A stretch of 64,000 nt of DNA from Kitagawia praeruptora (lineage: Eukaryota; Streptophyta; Magnoliopsida; Apiales; Apiaceae): the NCBI GenBank assembly GCA_037693485.1, contig CM075348.1, positions 121,469,609-121,533,608 of the forward strand. Reading direction: 5' to 3'. Shown one piece after another: positions 1-11,333 of the stretch. Numbering within the stretch: the first letter of the stretch is position 1; each line of letters begins with the position of its first letter. The position numbers were made by a program, and so were the translations under genes. Below the pieces are notes generated by a model. The model was not told where the DNA came from and did not search any database. It saw nothing but the letters and a program-made list of their open reading frames with translations.

Positions 1-778
1 AATGGAGGATGTGTATAGACTTTACTGATTTTAATGACGCATGTCCAAAGGATTGTTTTCCCCTACCGAGGATAGACACGTTGATAGATGCCACAACTGG
101 ACATGAGATGTTGAGCTTCATGGACGGGTTTAGCGGCTACAATCAGATTAAGATGCACAGGGATGACATCCCAAATGTATCTTTCATAACTGACTTTGGT
201 GTTTTCTGCTATCTTGTTATGGCTTTTGGTCTAAAGAATGCAGGCGCTACTTACCAACGACTGGTGAATAAGATATTCACCCATCTGATTGGGAAAACCA
301 TGGAGATCTATGTTGATGACATGTTAGTCAAGAGCCTGTGCAAGGTAGATCTCATTAAGCACCTCAGAGAGGCATTCGAAGTGCTGAGGCACCACAAGAT
401 GATGTTGAATCCAGCCAAGTGTGCTTTTGGGGTTGGATCAGGAAAATTTTTGGGATTGATGGTTTCAAAGAGAGGCATAGAGGCCAACCCTGATAAGACA
501 AAATCAATTTTAGACATGGAACCACCCCGCTCTATACGAGATGTACAGAAGCTAACTGGCCAAGTTGTAGCCTTAGGGAGATTCATCTCCAAGTCTGGTG
601 ACAAGTGCTTGCCATTCTTTCAAGCACTGAAGAAGGTGAAAATTTTTGAGTGGACTCCTGAGAGCTAAGAGGCCTTCGAACAGCTGAAGAAGTACATGGC
701 TAAAGCCCCGTTGTTGGCCAAGCCTAGTCCCGGAGAAACTCTTTACCTATACCTGGCGGTATCTGAACAAGCATTGAG
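1..778 (+). pseudogene. Ty3/gypsy (Tat lineage) pol: reverse transcriptase and start of RNase H, element X
   Basis: The open frame from 9 to 668 reads as a reverse transcriptase: FTDFNDACPKD near the start, the GYNQIKM block, the AFGLKNAGATYQ block and the catalytic YVDD (IYVDDMLVKS). The left edge of the window cuts the N-terminus. A TAA at 666-668 stands where the related copy at about 35080 has CAA (Gln), so this is a nonsense mutation. The same frame then continues through the RT connection into the start of RNase H (LYLYLAVSEQALS) until a 4.67 kb LTR insertion at 779. The frame resumes at 5452. Closest relatives in the window are the Y and Z elements. An active Tat RT would copy element RNA into cDNA in virus-like particles; this copy cannot make a full product. 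Confidence 0.9.
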
Positions 779-3700
779 TGTAAGAACCCCGAATTTTCGG
801 TAGAATTAAAACTTTTGATATATTGATGAAAGAATGAACAGTGATTCTGACTGCAAGGTATTAACAATGAATGTGAATGGGTATAGATTTAAATGATTAT
901 ATGTCATGAAGAATGCAATGGGTTGATAACCTAGATTAGAATAATCTATCTCCTAAGAAATAAGTTATGGCACTCCAAAGAGGAAGGAGATATTCTTGTG
1001 TCATCCAAATCAATATCTGTTGTTAGTCCAGTGGTTCCGTAAAAGGGTTAAGTTATGCCCGAAAGAGAACAAGGACATTTTTTTAAATATAAGGAATAAA
1101 GATGGAATAAAGAATGAATAGTGTTTTGGTGGAAATAAGAATATTATTAGACGACGCTATATAGAAGTATTCAGAACGAATTTCTGAGTTCGTATTCATG
1201 ATCCAGGGGCGAGATAAGTGTATGTAAACGATATCGGATTCAGAAAAATAGCACTTTTATTTTCTCCGAGATTTCCCTGGACACTGAAAGACTTAAGGAT
1301 TCATTAAGAGGATTTAAGGAATTTAAATGCAAGAATTATAAAGGAGGATTGAGAATAATAGTAGAAATATGAATAAGGTTTCCGGTAAAACCCTAACTAG
1401 AAATCCTTGAGATATTCCTCTGAATAATCAATGAAAGGAGCAATAACCGGACAAAGAAACAAGTAGGGAATCAAGATACATGCATGTGAAAGAGGATAAG
1501 ACCAAGTAACCAAGTAGTTACAAGAGTAACTAGATCACTTAGCAAATCAAACCAAGTACTTAGCTTCATTTCATCATCTCACCACTAAACTTCAACACTT
1601 GTCCCTTGTATTGCCTCATCCATGACATAATCCCTTTAATAAAGTAGCTTTATGGCCTTGATATTTTCTTAGCCTAGCAATAATAAACATTGGATGAGAA
1701 CAAAGCAAGCCAACCACCCTTTTCTCTCTTCTCTCTCCCATTTCCAGCAGTTTGCATTTCCAGGGCAGGGGTCTTGGCGATTTTTTTTCACCCAGTTCTA
1801 CTCATCTAAAAATCATGCAAAAATTCACGGAGCTTCTACACATCAAGATGAAGTTGTGGATTTAATTTCATAATTTTTGAAGATCGTTTGGATGGGTAAA
1901 TAAATTCGAAAAGTCACCCTGTTTTTCCCCTTGAAAGAGGCACTTCGAATTTTTGCTTAATTCAAGAAGCAAAATCAAGCTTCCAACCATTGTTCGACCT
2001 CCAAATTTTTATGCTTGGTTAAGGTTATACAAGGACTATGCAAGGTTTTATAAGGCTAGTACACTCTCCAAGGAAGGTATAACCCTTGAAACCCTTGGTT
2101 GAATCTTAAGTTTCAAGCATGTTCTTGGTGGGTTTTAGCTTAGATATGATTATGATGTTATGTTAAGCATGATTATGTAGTTGATTTAGTTAGTTTAAGA
2201 GATATGATGATCATATTGGTAAAGTGATACGTTCTTGGACTTGTTGAGATGAATAACATGTTTACAAGTTGTTTAGATGCCCGGTGTGGCTTGGTTTGAT
2301 TGTGGTAATTTATGAAACGTTCGATATATAGCCGTCGTAATGCCGAATTTTCGTTAACCTTAAGAAACCATGTTTGACAGTAGCCAAAACTCACTGTCCA
2401 GTTTCGTGTTCCACCATGACAAGCTAGATTATGTTATAAGCTTCGTTTTGATATCGTGTGAAATGGATTTACGGTTTTGGAGTTATGGTTAAATTCGTAA
2501 ACGTGGTTCGAAACCGTAAAAGCAGGTTCGTAACTGAAATTGGACCTTCGAAAAATGAGTTATGCAGTGACGAATCATGGTAATTAAATATTAGAGATAA
2601 AAAGGAAGGTGTGAGAGGAAACCTCATGTGAAACGGATCGTTTTCCGATTTTATAAAAATGTTCGAATCAAGGTTAAACGCGAACGAACCCGTTAAAAGT
2701 ACACTTGGTTATAACTTTGGTAAATGACTTAGAAAATGGGAAATAAATCTCGAGGTATAATCTTGGTTCGTAAATGATCGACCTTAAAACTTACATGACT
2801 TAAGTATATACCAAGTGTAAGTATGACGACGTGTCTTAGTAGCGAACGAATGACGGGTCATAATGATAATAAAGAGAGTTACACTAAGAGGTGTATGACA
2901 AGATAATTCGAAAACGTGTTTCGACTTAAGTTAAGTTATACTTAGCCTTTCGAAATGTCAAGTGATTGACCTCGGTTATTATGACTATTTATAGATCACT
3001 CGATTGACACGAGGCACACTACCCCTACCAGATTACCAGGCAAGTTTCCAATACTTGGAACTGTTGTTGTGATAATATATATGATGATTGTTGTATACAT
3101 ATGCCATAGCATGCATGCCTACTTCCAAGTCGATCTATTGATATGCTTGCTCCCTGAATTGATATTGGCTTATAGACTAGATATGAATTATCAGTTATAA
3201 GCAGGATTGTTTTGTTAAGACCCTTAGTGAAGGGCGTATGATATTCATTCTTTAAATATAAGACCGGGAGTCGGTATTTTGTGTTATATAGATAGTCGTG
3301 GAAACCCGGAGGGATTCCAGCGACAGAGTAGTATTCATTTTGAGGAATGTTATTATTAAACGTTATTTATATTTCCATAAAAGTATCAACTACTTGGAAA
3401 TCTTTCGAGAAATGTTATTTGAGTATTATCTCAGTCGAGAAATATTAGATGAATATTATTTTTTGAATATTCATTAGAGTTTGATTATTTAATGAATAAT
3501 TACTTTGATATTCATTGGAATTTTATTCATTAAATGAATATTACTTTCGAATATTCATTTAAGGTTTATGTACTTGAAAAGTATTATTTTAAAAGTATTC
3601 TTTGGAAGTTCTAATTACTCAAGGCATATTATTTCGAATATTCTTTCAAAGTTTTGATTATTAAATGAATATTATTTGGATATTCATTTAGAATATTATT

Positions 3701-5451
3701 TGGATATTCATTTGGAATGTTATTTGTTAAATGAATATTATTTAGATATTCATTTAGAATATTATTTGTTAAATGAATATTATTTGGATATTCATTTTGA
3801 ATGTTATTTGTTAAATGAATATTATTTTCAAATATTCATTTAAGGTTTGAATTATTTAGTAAATATTATTTTAAATATTTATTTAAGTTTATTTATTTAA
3901 TGAATATTATTTTGAATATTCATTTAAGAAGAGATTTGTTTAGCAAATATTCATATATATATATTCATTCGAGGATTACTTACGAGTAATATTATGATTT
4001 AGTAATATTCCCGAATTACTATTGATTTAATAAATATTCTTGGAATATTTATTTAAATTCTTCTAAATTCTTTTATAATGACTTATATTATTTAAAGATT
4101 AGATTTCACCTTCAGATCTTTTATGACTATTTTATCAAGGGGAGGTTTCCAAAACTCTATTTTCATTTAAATCTATCTTATAAGAAGATTTAAATACTCG
4201 CTCAAACCTCCTAAAACATATAGGGGGACCTCACCCGAGAGCTGTTATTGATTTGACTGCCCGGTCATATAGTTGTTAAACTACCTTTTTGACTCACATC
4301 TGGATTCTTTTCAAACATCGATATGAATCTTTTTGGTTACCTCCTCAACGCTCGAGGGGTAAGATTGATGGAACAAGTTTATATCCATTAACAAGCATCA
4401 GCTTGGGAAATATTGGTGAAATTTTCCTTTCCAATTAGATACGACTACTTTGTGGAGTCCTATCAACAAGTACTATACTTGAGGAAAGGGGGACGAACTT
4501 TATGTTTCAGAGTTATGGATGTTATTCGAACTAGGAGATGCGTAAGTGGCCGAGTGGCGCCGGTCCAGCAATGGCCCAACCGTTGGCCGGGGGGTTCCAG
4601 AGGGCGGGCGATCCGTCGGTGCTTCCTTCTACATGTAGAGAACAAATGATGGGGAGCATGACATGCGACTGATCATCGTAAATGTTGTGGCTCCTGGCGC
4701 GGCAAGCTCCCGTATTAGTTCATCATCCAAGATTGGAAATTTTCTGCAACATTATCATTGTTGGCAGGTTTGAAAAGTGTTTGAACTGGAATTGCAATAT
4801 TCTTCCTGCAAGATCCTCTATTATGAAAATTTGATAATATCTTGCTTATCTTTGACATAACAGATATTTCTTCGGAACAATTATATTTTGAGTTACCTTG
4901 TAACTTCATCTCATACCTTATATTGGTACTACGTTCGTTAATGCATGGCATATGGTTTCAAAGATATTTTGGACTGATATATATTATCACTGTTCAATTA
5001 TATTTTTGGTGGGCTATTGCTCACCCTTGCTTTATTTATTTAAATCACAACAACAGCTAGATCAGATGGCCGCGAAAGGTGCTCTCAGCGTAAGCAGGTG
5101 TCAGCCGTCAGAGGATTAACCGCTGAGGTCATAGTTACCATTGTTGAGGATGCAGCTACTGGTAGGCTAGTTGTTAGCATTTGGACATCAAATGTATTTA
5201 TTATATGGCATATACAAATGGATGGCAAAGAGTATGTACTGGTTAATTGTAAACCTTTTGGGTTGTAAGAACTGAATATTGCGATTAATAATATTTGGTA
5301 ATTACTCTGATTTCATCTCTGGGACTATAACGGGTGTGTTTTGTGTTGTTGTTTTGGGTCACAAGGTTGTACTTTAATTTATGTTGGTCTTGTGGAAGGA
5401 AATTGAGACCGTAACGACCAGATCCCTGACCCCGGATCTGGGGGTGTTACA
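779..5451 (+). mobile_element. Large solo LTR (Ty3/gypsy, probably Tekay-like chromovirus) inserted in X pol
   Basis: The insertion starts TGTAAGAACCCC and ends GGGGGTGTTACA, near-inverted TG...CA ends. It is flanked by the 5 bp direct repeat TTGAG (774-778 and 5452-5456), which marks an LTR-element insertion. It interrupts X exactly between LSxx and the following RNase H residues, which continue in frame afterwards. No gag or pol coding lies inside the 4673 bp, no second LTR is present and no internal region is seen, so a solo LTR left by LTR-LTR recombination is the simplest reading. LTRs this long and the ...GTGTTACA end fit Tekay/del-type chromoviruses (inference). Orientation is inferred from that end. 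The 3' 979 bp recur at 19589-20567 as part of the tandem duplication. Confidence 0.8.
3340..3930. repeat. AT-rich degenerate tandem repeat inside the solo LTR
   Basis: Repeated blocks built from TTAAATGAATATTATTTGG and ATATTCATTTAGAATATTAT with a variable period of roughly 40-60 bp. Each block is close to its own reverse complement (GAATATT/AATATTC), so the array can fold. It lies wholly inside the LTR and looks like local slippage or unequal exchange. A similar ATGAATATTATTT style recurs in the LTR fragment near 58400-58600. Confidence 0.7.
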
Positions 5452-7595
5452 TTGAGTGCTGTCCTTATTCGAGAAGAAAGCAAGGTTCAAAAACCTATCT
5501 ATTATGTGAGCAAGGTGTTGCACGGGGCTGAGTTGAATTACTCCCCCATTGAAAAGTTTACTTTGGCATTAGTAACGGCCTCAAGGAAGCTACGACCATA
5601 CTTCCAGGCACACAAGATTCAAGTCCTGACGGACTAGCAGTTGAGGAACATATTGCATAGCCCAAAGACCAGTGGAAGGCTAATCAATTGGGCGATTGAA
5701 CTTGGGGAATTTGACATCACGTATAAGCCTCGAATAGCCATTAAGGCTCAGGCATTGGCTGACTTCGTGGTTGAATACTTCGTGGTTGAATGCACCATTA
5801 ACAACCAAGAAGTCGGGGGGCGGGAGATGGTAACTACCCCTGATAAAGAGGATAAGGAGGAGGAACTTGTACCTGATCTGAAGGAGTATTGGGTGCTCTA
5901 TTTTAATGGAGCATCAAAAACAAAATCTAGTGGTGCAGGTTTAGTTTTGCAAAGCCCCGAAGGGTTCACAATTGAGTACGCTTTGAAGTTGGATTTTCCT
6001 ACTACCAACAACGAAGCGGAGTATGGAGCCTTGATAGCCGGATTGGGCTTGGCCAGAATCATGAGGGTCAAGAACTTCAAAGTTTGTGGAGATTCAAGAC
6101 TGGTAGTCTCGCAGGTGAATGGTGAATTTGAGGCCAAGGATGAAACTATGGCAAAGTATTTGAGAGTTGTGAAGGCTGTTATGACTCAGTTCGATGAATG
6201 CTATGTGGAGCATATTCTAAGAGAAGAGAATGTTAAGGCCGATGCCTTGTCCAAGTTCGCTTCTTCTGAGATAGAGAATTATGCAGGGAGTGTTTACTTC
6301 CAGGTCTTGAAATTCCCGACCGTCAACTCAAAATTGGTGGCACCGATTGATATAGAGGGCTATTGGATAGATCCTATCAAAGCTCACCTTGAAACCGGAT
6401 GGCTCCCTGACAATGCCTTAGAGGCACGAAAACTGTCAGTGAGAGCATTGAGATATACCTTAATTGAAGGCATCCTTTATAAGAGGTCGTTTGTCATCCT
6501 ATACTTGAAGTGTTTAAGGCCCCAGGAGGCAAAGGAAGCATTAGAGGAAGTTCATGGAGGGATATGTGGGCAGCACTTGCGGGGCAGAGCCCTAGCTCAC
6601 AAGATTACTCGTTTGGGATTCTACTGGCCAGAGATGTTGGCCGATGCACAAAATTATGTCAAGAGGTGTGAGAGATGCCAAAAACATGCTCCAATTGTAA
6701 GGCAGCCGCCTGAGAGGTTAACATCAGTTAACTCTCCTATCCCATTTGCAATGTGGGGAATGGACATACTTGGCCTTTCCCTGTAGCTTCAGCGCAAAGT
6801 AAGTTCTTGAAAGTGGCCATCGACTACTTCACTAAGTGGATTGAGGCTAAGCCTTTATCCAAGATAACCACCAAGCAAGTTGCCCAGTTCTTTTGGGAGA
6901 ACATAATTTGCAGATATGGGATCCCCCGGATCCTTGTTACGGATAATGGGACACAATTCAACAATGAAGAGTTTAAGAAGTACTGTGAGGAAAATGCTAT
7001 TGACCTTCGTTTTACTTCAGTAGCACACACGCAAGCTAATGGACAGGTTGAGGTAGCCAATCGGATTATCCTTGATGGACTAAAGAAGAGGGTCGAACGC
7101 TCGAGAAATACTTGGGAGGATGAGTTACTGCCTATACTTTGGGCGTATCGCACTACCTGTAAAGTGAAAACCGGAGAAACCCCTTTCTTGCTGGATTATG
7201 GAGCTGAGGTAGTGGTGCCCCTGGAGATTATGCACGCATCACCACGAGTTGAGGCATATGAACCAGAGAGTAATGAGGAAGGCATGAGACTAGCCCTTGA
7301 TCTGATTGACGAGGTCAGGGATGAAGCAAATGCCAGGAATACAGAACATCAGAAGAGAGCATCCTTCCACTACAACCAAAGGGTTAAGGAGAGGTTCTTT
7401 CGACAAGGCGACTTAGTTCTAAGGAAGATAGAAGCCTCAGGAGTTGGCCAGAAAGGCAAGCTAGCCCCAAACTGGGAGGGACCATATCGAGTCAGGAAGG
7501 TGTTAGGACGAGGATCTTACAAGTTAGAAACCTTGGACGGGGTTGAGGTGCCCCGAACTTGGCATGCAGTGAACGTCAAGACTTATTATGTTTAA
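5452..7595 (+). pseudogene. Ty3/gypsy (Tat) pol: RNase H, second archaeal-type RNase H, integrase (element X, copy A)
   Basis: The frame resumes with the rest of RNase H (SAVLIREESKVQKPIYYVSK) to a TAG at 5635-5637, where the Y copy has CAG. 5641-6786 gives the RNase H tail, then a second RNase H (YWVLYFNGASKTKSSGAGL, NNEAEYGALIAGL, CGDSRLVVSQV, REENVKADALS), then the integrase zinc finger (H and H before CERCQKHA). A second RNase H between RT-RH and integrase is the hallmark of the Tat lineage. A one-base deletion near 6771 shifts the frame. Integrase continues at 6753-7595 with AIDYFTKW, VTDNGTQF and ANGQVEVAN carrying the D, D and E, and the C-terminal KLAPNWEGPYRV block. Broken by one stop and one frameshift besides those upstream. 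Confidence 0.93.
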
Positions 7596-8016
7596 AGACT
7601 TGGTCTTTTATCTATTAGAAATAGAAATAAGGTTCGAATGAAACCATTACAGAGCATGTTGTTCCCAGTAGGAGATAGAGTATCTATGTAAGAGTTGAGC
7701 CCATTTTATCAGTATTCTTTGACTGCCTAATGAAGTTTGTTTTGCTTTCTCTCTGGGTTACTTCTTTTATTTTGTTATTGTAAACACGTAAAACAAATGA
7801 TGAATTAATTCACGAGTTTGGTACAAGCCAATTGGCCAAATACCTAAAAAAACTCTAAATCTTAACAGACTACAAGCAAAGGCAAGAAAATGAAAGTAAA
7901 TAAGGAAACTAACTATATAAATAGTTAAGTTAAAGAGTTGCATAAATAAAAGCTCGAAGGCTATTTGAGTTAGGTTACACAAACCAAGAGTTCAAATAAA
8001 AGAAATAGAAAATGAA
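7596..8016. other. Non-coding spacer after X integrase
   Basis: No coding potential seen. The first ~120 bp after the integrase stop (AGAAATAGAAATAAGGTTCG, then a stretch around GAGCATGTTG and CTATGTAAG) recur after the truncated pol of Y at 19039-19150 and, more diverged, after Z at 63772-63900. They are therefore a conserved post-pol segment of this Tat family. Convergent genes end on either side: integrase from the left and the antisense gene from the right. Confidence 0.6.
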
Positions 8017-9891
8017 CTAAGTGGCCTCAGGGGCCTCCTTGACAAGAGAGCCATTCTCAGTGCTGGTGGCAGTGGTGGAATCTCCTGCATCAGAGTCAGC
8101 ATCTCCATCACGAACAAGGGGCTGCCCAGGGTCCAAGGACTTAGCAGCAACGGCATGCTCTCTGACCAAAGTGTCATCCTCCCCATACAACTCATCACTA
8201 GAACCTGGCTCAGCAACTAATGTGCTAGGAAGATGAGGGCTTGGAAAGGCAGAAGGCAAGAATAAGCCTGGATGCTGTCTAAGAACCGCTTCGATAGCCT
8301 TGTTCCAACCCTCAGTAAACTGACCAGGAAAGAGAATCTCATCATGCTGGTCCATAAGACTCTTGTACTCAGCTGAATCCAAGTAGTCATCAATCAGCTT
8401 TTCCTTGTCATCCTTCAAGGCCACCAGCTCAGCATGAACACCAACCAACTCCTCATCCTTTTTTTTCAGCTACTCCTCTAGCTGGTGGATGTGAAGACTC
8501 CTCTTTTTGGACTCAGTCTCAAATCCCTTGGCTTTTTCCTTCCAAGCCTTGGCTTGGTGGAGTAAGCTCTGGAAATGGATGTTAGCCTATGCAAAGAAAC
8601 AGAGTTACAATGCAAAGGTGGAACAAAGAATCTAAATTTTTTGAAAAGACTAGGTTTGAGACTTTCTGTAGCAATAGCCTGGGAGCCAAGTGCTTCTGAT
8701 TCCCCAATGCCTCCGTTGACAACCAAGTCTTTATAATCAGGAGGAGTGATTGAGTTCAACGACCAGTCCATAGCATGTTTTGTAGAACCCACTACGGAGT
8801 CTCGCTTTCTGAAACCCCATGAGGGCCTAAACACGGTAGATTGAACATTAACCTGGGAACTTCCCTCCAGGCTAGCTATGTCACCGTACTTCAAATCCCC
8901 TTTGTGAACCTTGTGAGGGCGCAGGAATGAGGGCTCAGTTGCCTTATCCCGAGGGTCAGCACCCCGTTTAGCTCGAGTCATCCTAGAGGTCTCGTCATCA
9001 GGAGAGTGGGCAGCCTCTACAATCATCTTCGCAACTGCAAAAACATAAACAGAAATGAGTTGGAATAAGTTAAGTATGAAAATAAATGACAGAGGTAAGA
9101 GAGAGAGTTACCCCGCTCAGACACAGGAGAGAGGCCTACATCCCTTAAAGATTCTTCATTTATAAGGCTTTGGCACGTTACGGAATCGTCATCGCCTTTA
9201 GTCAGTTTCTCAAAGGCAGCTTGTTCCTTGGGACTAAGGACTATTCCTTTAGCACTCCCGTCTGTAACCTTAGAAAAAGTTCTCCTAAATAGGCAAACTC
9301 ATTCTTCCAACCCGTGTTGTTATCAGGCATAGACTTGCCATTAAAAAGTGGAGGGACTTTGGGGCAAAGTTTAATATATACCCAACCAGTATATTTTGCA
9401 GGGCTATTGTAAAATTGAAAATTTTTGCGGAAGATGGGAACAGAGAGAGGAAGGTTTTGTCTTAGACATAAAACCATAAAACACAAATTTATTCTCCACG
9501 CATTTGGCGGGAGTTGACACGGGCTAATTTGTACATCAGCTAAAAGTCGAGGTATAAATTCGTGAAAGGGGAAATGAAGCCCAACCACTAAACTCTCCCT
9601 ATAGACACACAAAGAATTTGGTTTCCAATGACATGGTCTATCACCTGGCTCAGCGGGAACAAGTTTAAGAGCTGACTTAATCTTAAACAGTTTATTATAT
9701 CTAGCAATTTCTTCTATGTCGTGATACGAACTACAACAACCATATGCATCTAATTCTGCCAAAGAGGGGTAATCATCTCCACGTTCGTTTAACATATCTA
9801 AAAGGGACATGTAAGGAGAGCGGATAGTGATAATACCTTTAGAAGAAGCTAAGTTCATCTTGGAAAGGCGAGCTTTGGCTTTGTCCTCCAT
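8017..9891 (-). pseudogene. Antisense spliced gene of the Tat element (putative gypsy-type transposon domain plus coiled coil), copy A
   Basis: Reading leftward from the ATG at 9889-9891, about 190 residues match the plant 'putative gypsy type transposon' domain (Pfam Transposase_28 type): LCVYRESLVVGLHFPFHEF, then QLPPNAWRINLCFMVLC. Function is not known. A frameshift near 9275 is needed to stay open. The frame then runs to a GTAACT donor, a 77 bp intron (9035-9111) ending in TTTTTGCAG, and a second exon (to about 8690). A third exon starts after TTTGCATAG (8586) and is a charged helix with KEKAKGFETESKK and LKDDKEKL. A TAG at 8470-8472 interrupts it before the end at 8017. The donor of intron 2 is unclear. 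Antisense ORFs between integrase and 3' LTR are known in Tat elements such as Grande. Confidence 0.75.
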
Positions 9892-10060
9892 TAATGGTAG
9901 CTTGAAACCCTGGAGAGGTGGACGGAAGAGATGACCGGAGAAGAAGGCCTTAGATTAGCTGAGAAAACTCCAAACGAAACTTGGGAGAAATTTCCTTGCT
10001 AAAAATTGAGAGCTCAGAGTGAAAATGAGAAGTGAGAAATGAACTCTCCACTCTCACTCT

Positions 10061-10067
10061 TATATAG
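10061..10067 (-). promoter_or_regulatory. TATA box of the antisense gene, copy A
   Basis: On the minus strand CTATATAAG lies about 170 bp upstream of the antisense ATG. It is followed by a CT-rich stretch typical of a plant 5' UTR (CTCTCACTT, TTCTCCGGTCATCTCTTCC). This suggests the antisense gene has its own promoter inside the retroelement, separate from the LTR. No experimental evidence. Confidence 0.5.
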
Positions 10068-10360
10068 AATCATACAACCGGTTGAAATTCTTTCAAACGG
10101 TCAAAAAACCTATAGTGACCAGTTGAAATTTGTGTATGACGGGTAAAAAGCCCATCACAAAAGCCCAATTGGTAAAAAGCCCAATTCTGGAACCTTTTTT
10201 GAGCAGATATTTTGAAAAAAATATATAAGTGTCAAAGATATTTCTGAAACTTTCAGAATTCCTAAACCCTATAGAAGGATTTGGAATCTGGGCTAGAAAA
10301 GATCCGAATAGGCCCGTTACAGCCATGTGGCCAAGCCTAGTGAAAAGAAAAAAGGATTTT

Positions 10361-10365
<5 letters not shown>

Positions 10366-10414
<49 letters not shown>
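10366..10414. repeat. (AT)n microsatellite, copy A
   Basis: Uninterrupted AT dinucleotide run. The matching run in copy B (25482-25520) is 10 bp shorter, which is the only length difference seen between the two 15 kb copies. Confidence 0.95.
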
Positions 10415-10416
<2 letters not shown>

Positions 10417-10501
10417 ATTTCAGAAAATATAAATTAAGCCTAGAAGGCCTAAAGAGTGAAAAAGGCCCACTAAGAGGAAGCCCAATAGGTCAAGGTTCAA
10501 G

Positions 10502-10975
10502 ATTCGACCAGAATCCTGGTCGAAACGACCAAGAATCCTGGTCGAAAAGACGTTCGACCAAGCCATTTTGAGGCCCTTATTTCGACCAGAATCCTGATCG
10601 AAACGACCAGGAATCCTGGTCGAAAAGACGTTCGACCAAGCCATTTTGAGGCCCCTATTTCGACCAGAATCCTGATCGAAACGAACAGGAATCCTGATCG
10701 AAAATGTCTTCGACCAGAAGAAATTTTGGTGCTTATTTCGACCAGAATCCTGATCGAAACGACCAGGAATCTTGATCGAAATGACTAGGAATCCTGATCA
10801 AAAATGTCTTCGACTAGAACAAAATTGGACCCTTATTTCGACCAGAATCCTGGTCGAAACGACCAGGAATCCTGGTCGAAAAACCTTTCGATCAGGAAAT
10901 TTTTGAGGCCTTATTTCGACCAGAATCCTGGTCGAAATTCCTGGTCGAAAAAAAGCAAGTCCTGGTCGAAAATTT
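10502..10975. repeat. ~78 bp tandem repeat in the 3' region of element X, copy A
   Basis: Six units, starting near 10502, 10580, 10658, 10736, 10836 and 10914 (one unit is ~100 bp). Each holds the dyad CGACCAGAATCCTGGTCG followed by CGACCAGGAATCCTGGTCG or a slightly changed version. The array sits between the antisense gene and the 3' LTR, the place where Tat/Ogre elements are known to carry hypervariable tandem repeats that can seed satellites. Confidence 0.9.
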
Positions 10976-11293
10976 CCCCTTTTCTTTTGCAAAATATCTT
11001 TGTGAGCATGCAAGCTTAGATAAAAATGAAGAAATTACCTGTGGGTACAATACAAATCCTAAAATTTTAGGATAGGTATGAAAATACGAGGACTTTATGA
11101 ATAATTCCTTGAATTAAATGGGCAATAATTCAGTAGCGAAAGTTACAAGAAATTAACTGCTTAGCCTCGAATAAAGCAAATCGTCGTAAATGTGTAGGTC
11201 GTTCCACACTTTACAAAAAGATGATATTCGTGAAACACTAGTGTACGATTATAAACCCTGACCCAAGTCTCGGAAAAGACCGTTGAAACTTCA

Positions 11294-11333
11294 AGGAAAA
11301 CCTGATCAGTTTTCCTAGAAGTTGGGGGGCAAA
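11294..11333 (+). promoter_or_regulatory. Hairpin and polypurine tract before X 3' LTR, copy A
   Basis: AGGAAAAC (11294-11301) and GTTTTCCT (11309-11316) form an 8 bp stem with loop CTGATCA. The polypurine tract AAGTTGGGGGGCAAA (11319-11333) ends exactly where the LTR begins; it primes plus-strand DNA synthesis. The same hairpin and tract precede the Y 3' LTR although the sequence farther upstream is unrelated. Confidence 0.8.

Noticed and set aside
4540..4625. tRNA-like stretch (TGGCCGAGTGG resembling an A box, GGTTCCAGAGG resembling a B box)
   Set aside because: No acceptor stem, no consistent cloverleaf, B box imperfect; it lies inside the solo LTR.
10502..10975. Regular palindromic repeats that look CRISPR-like
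   Set aside because: The units are tandem with no unique spacers, in a plant retrotransposon 3' region.
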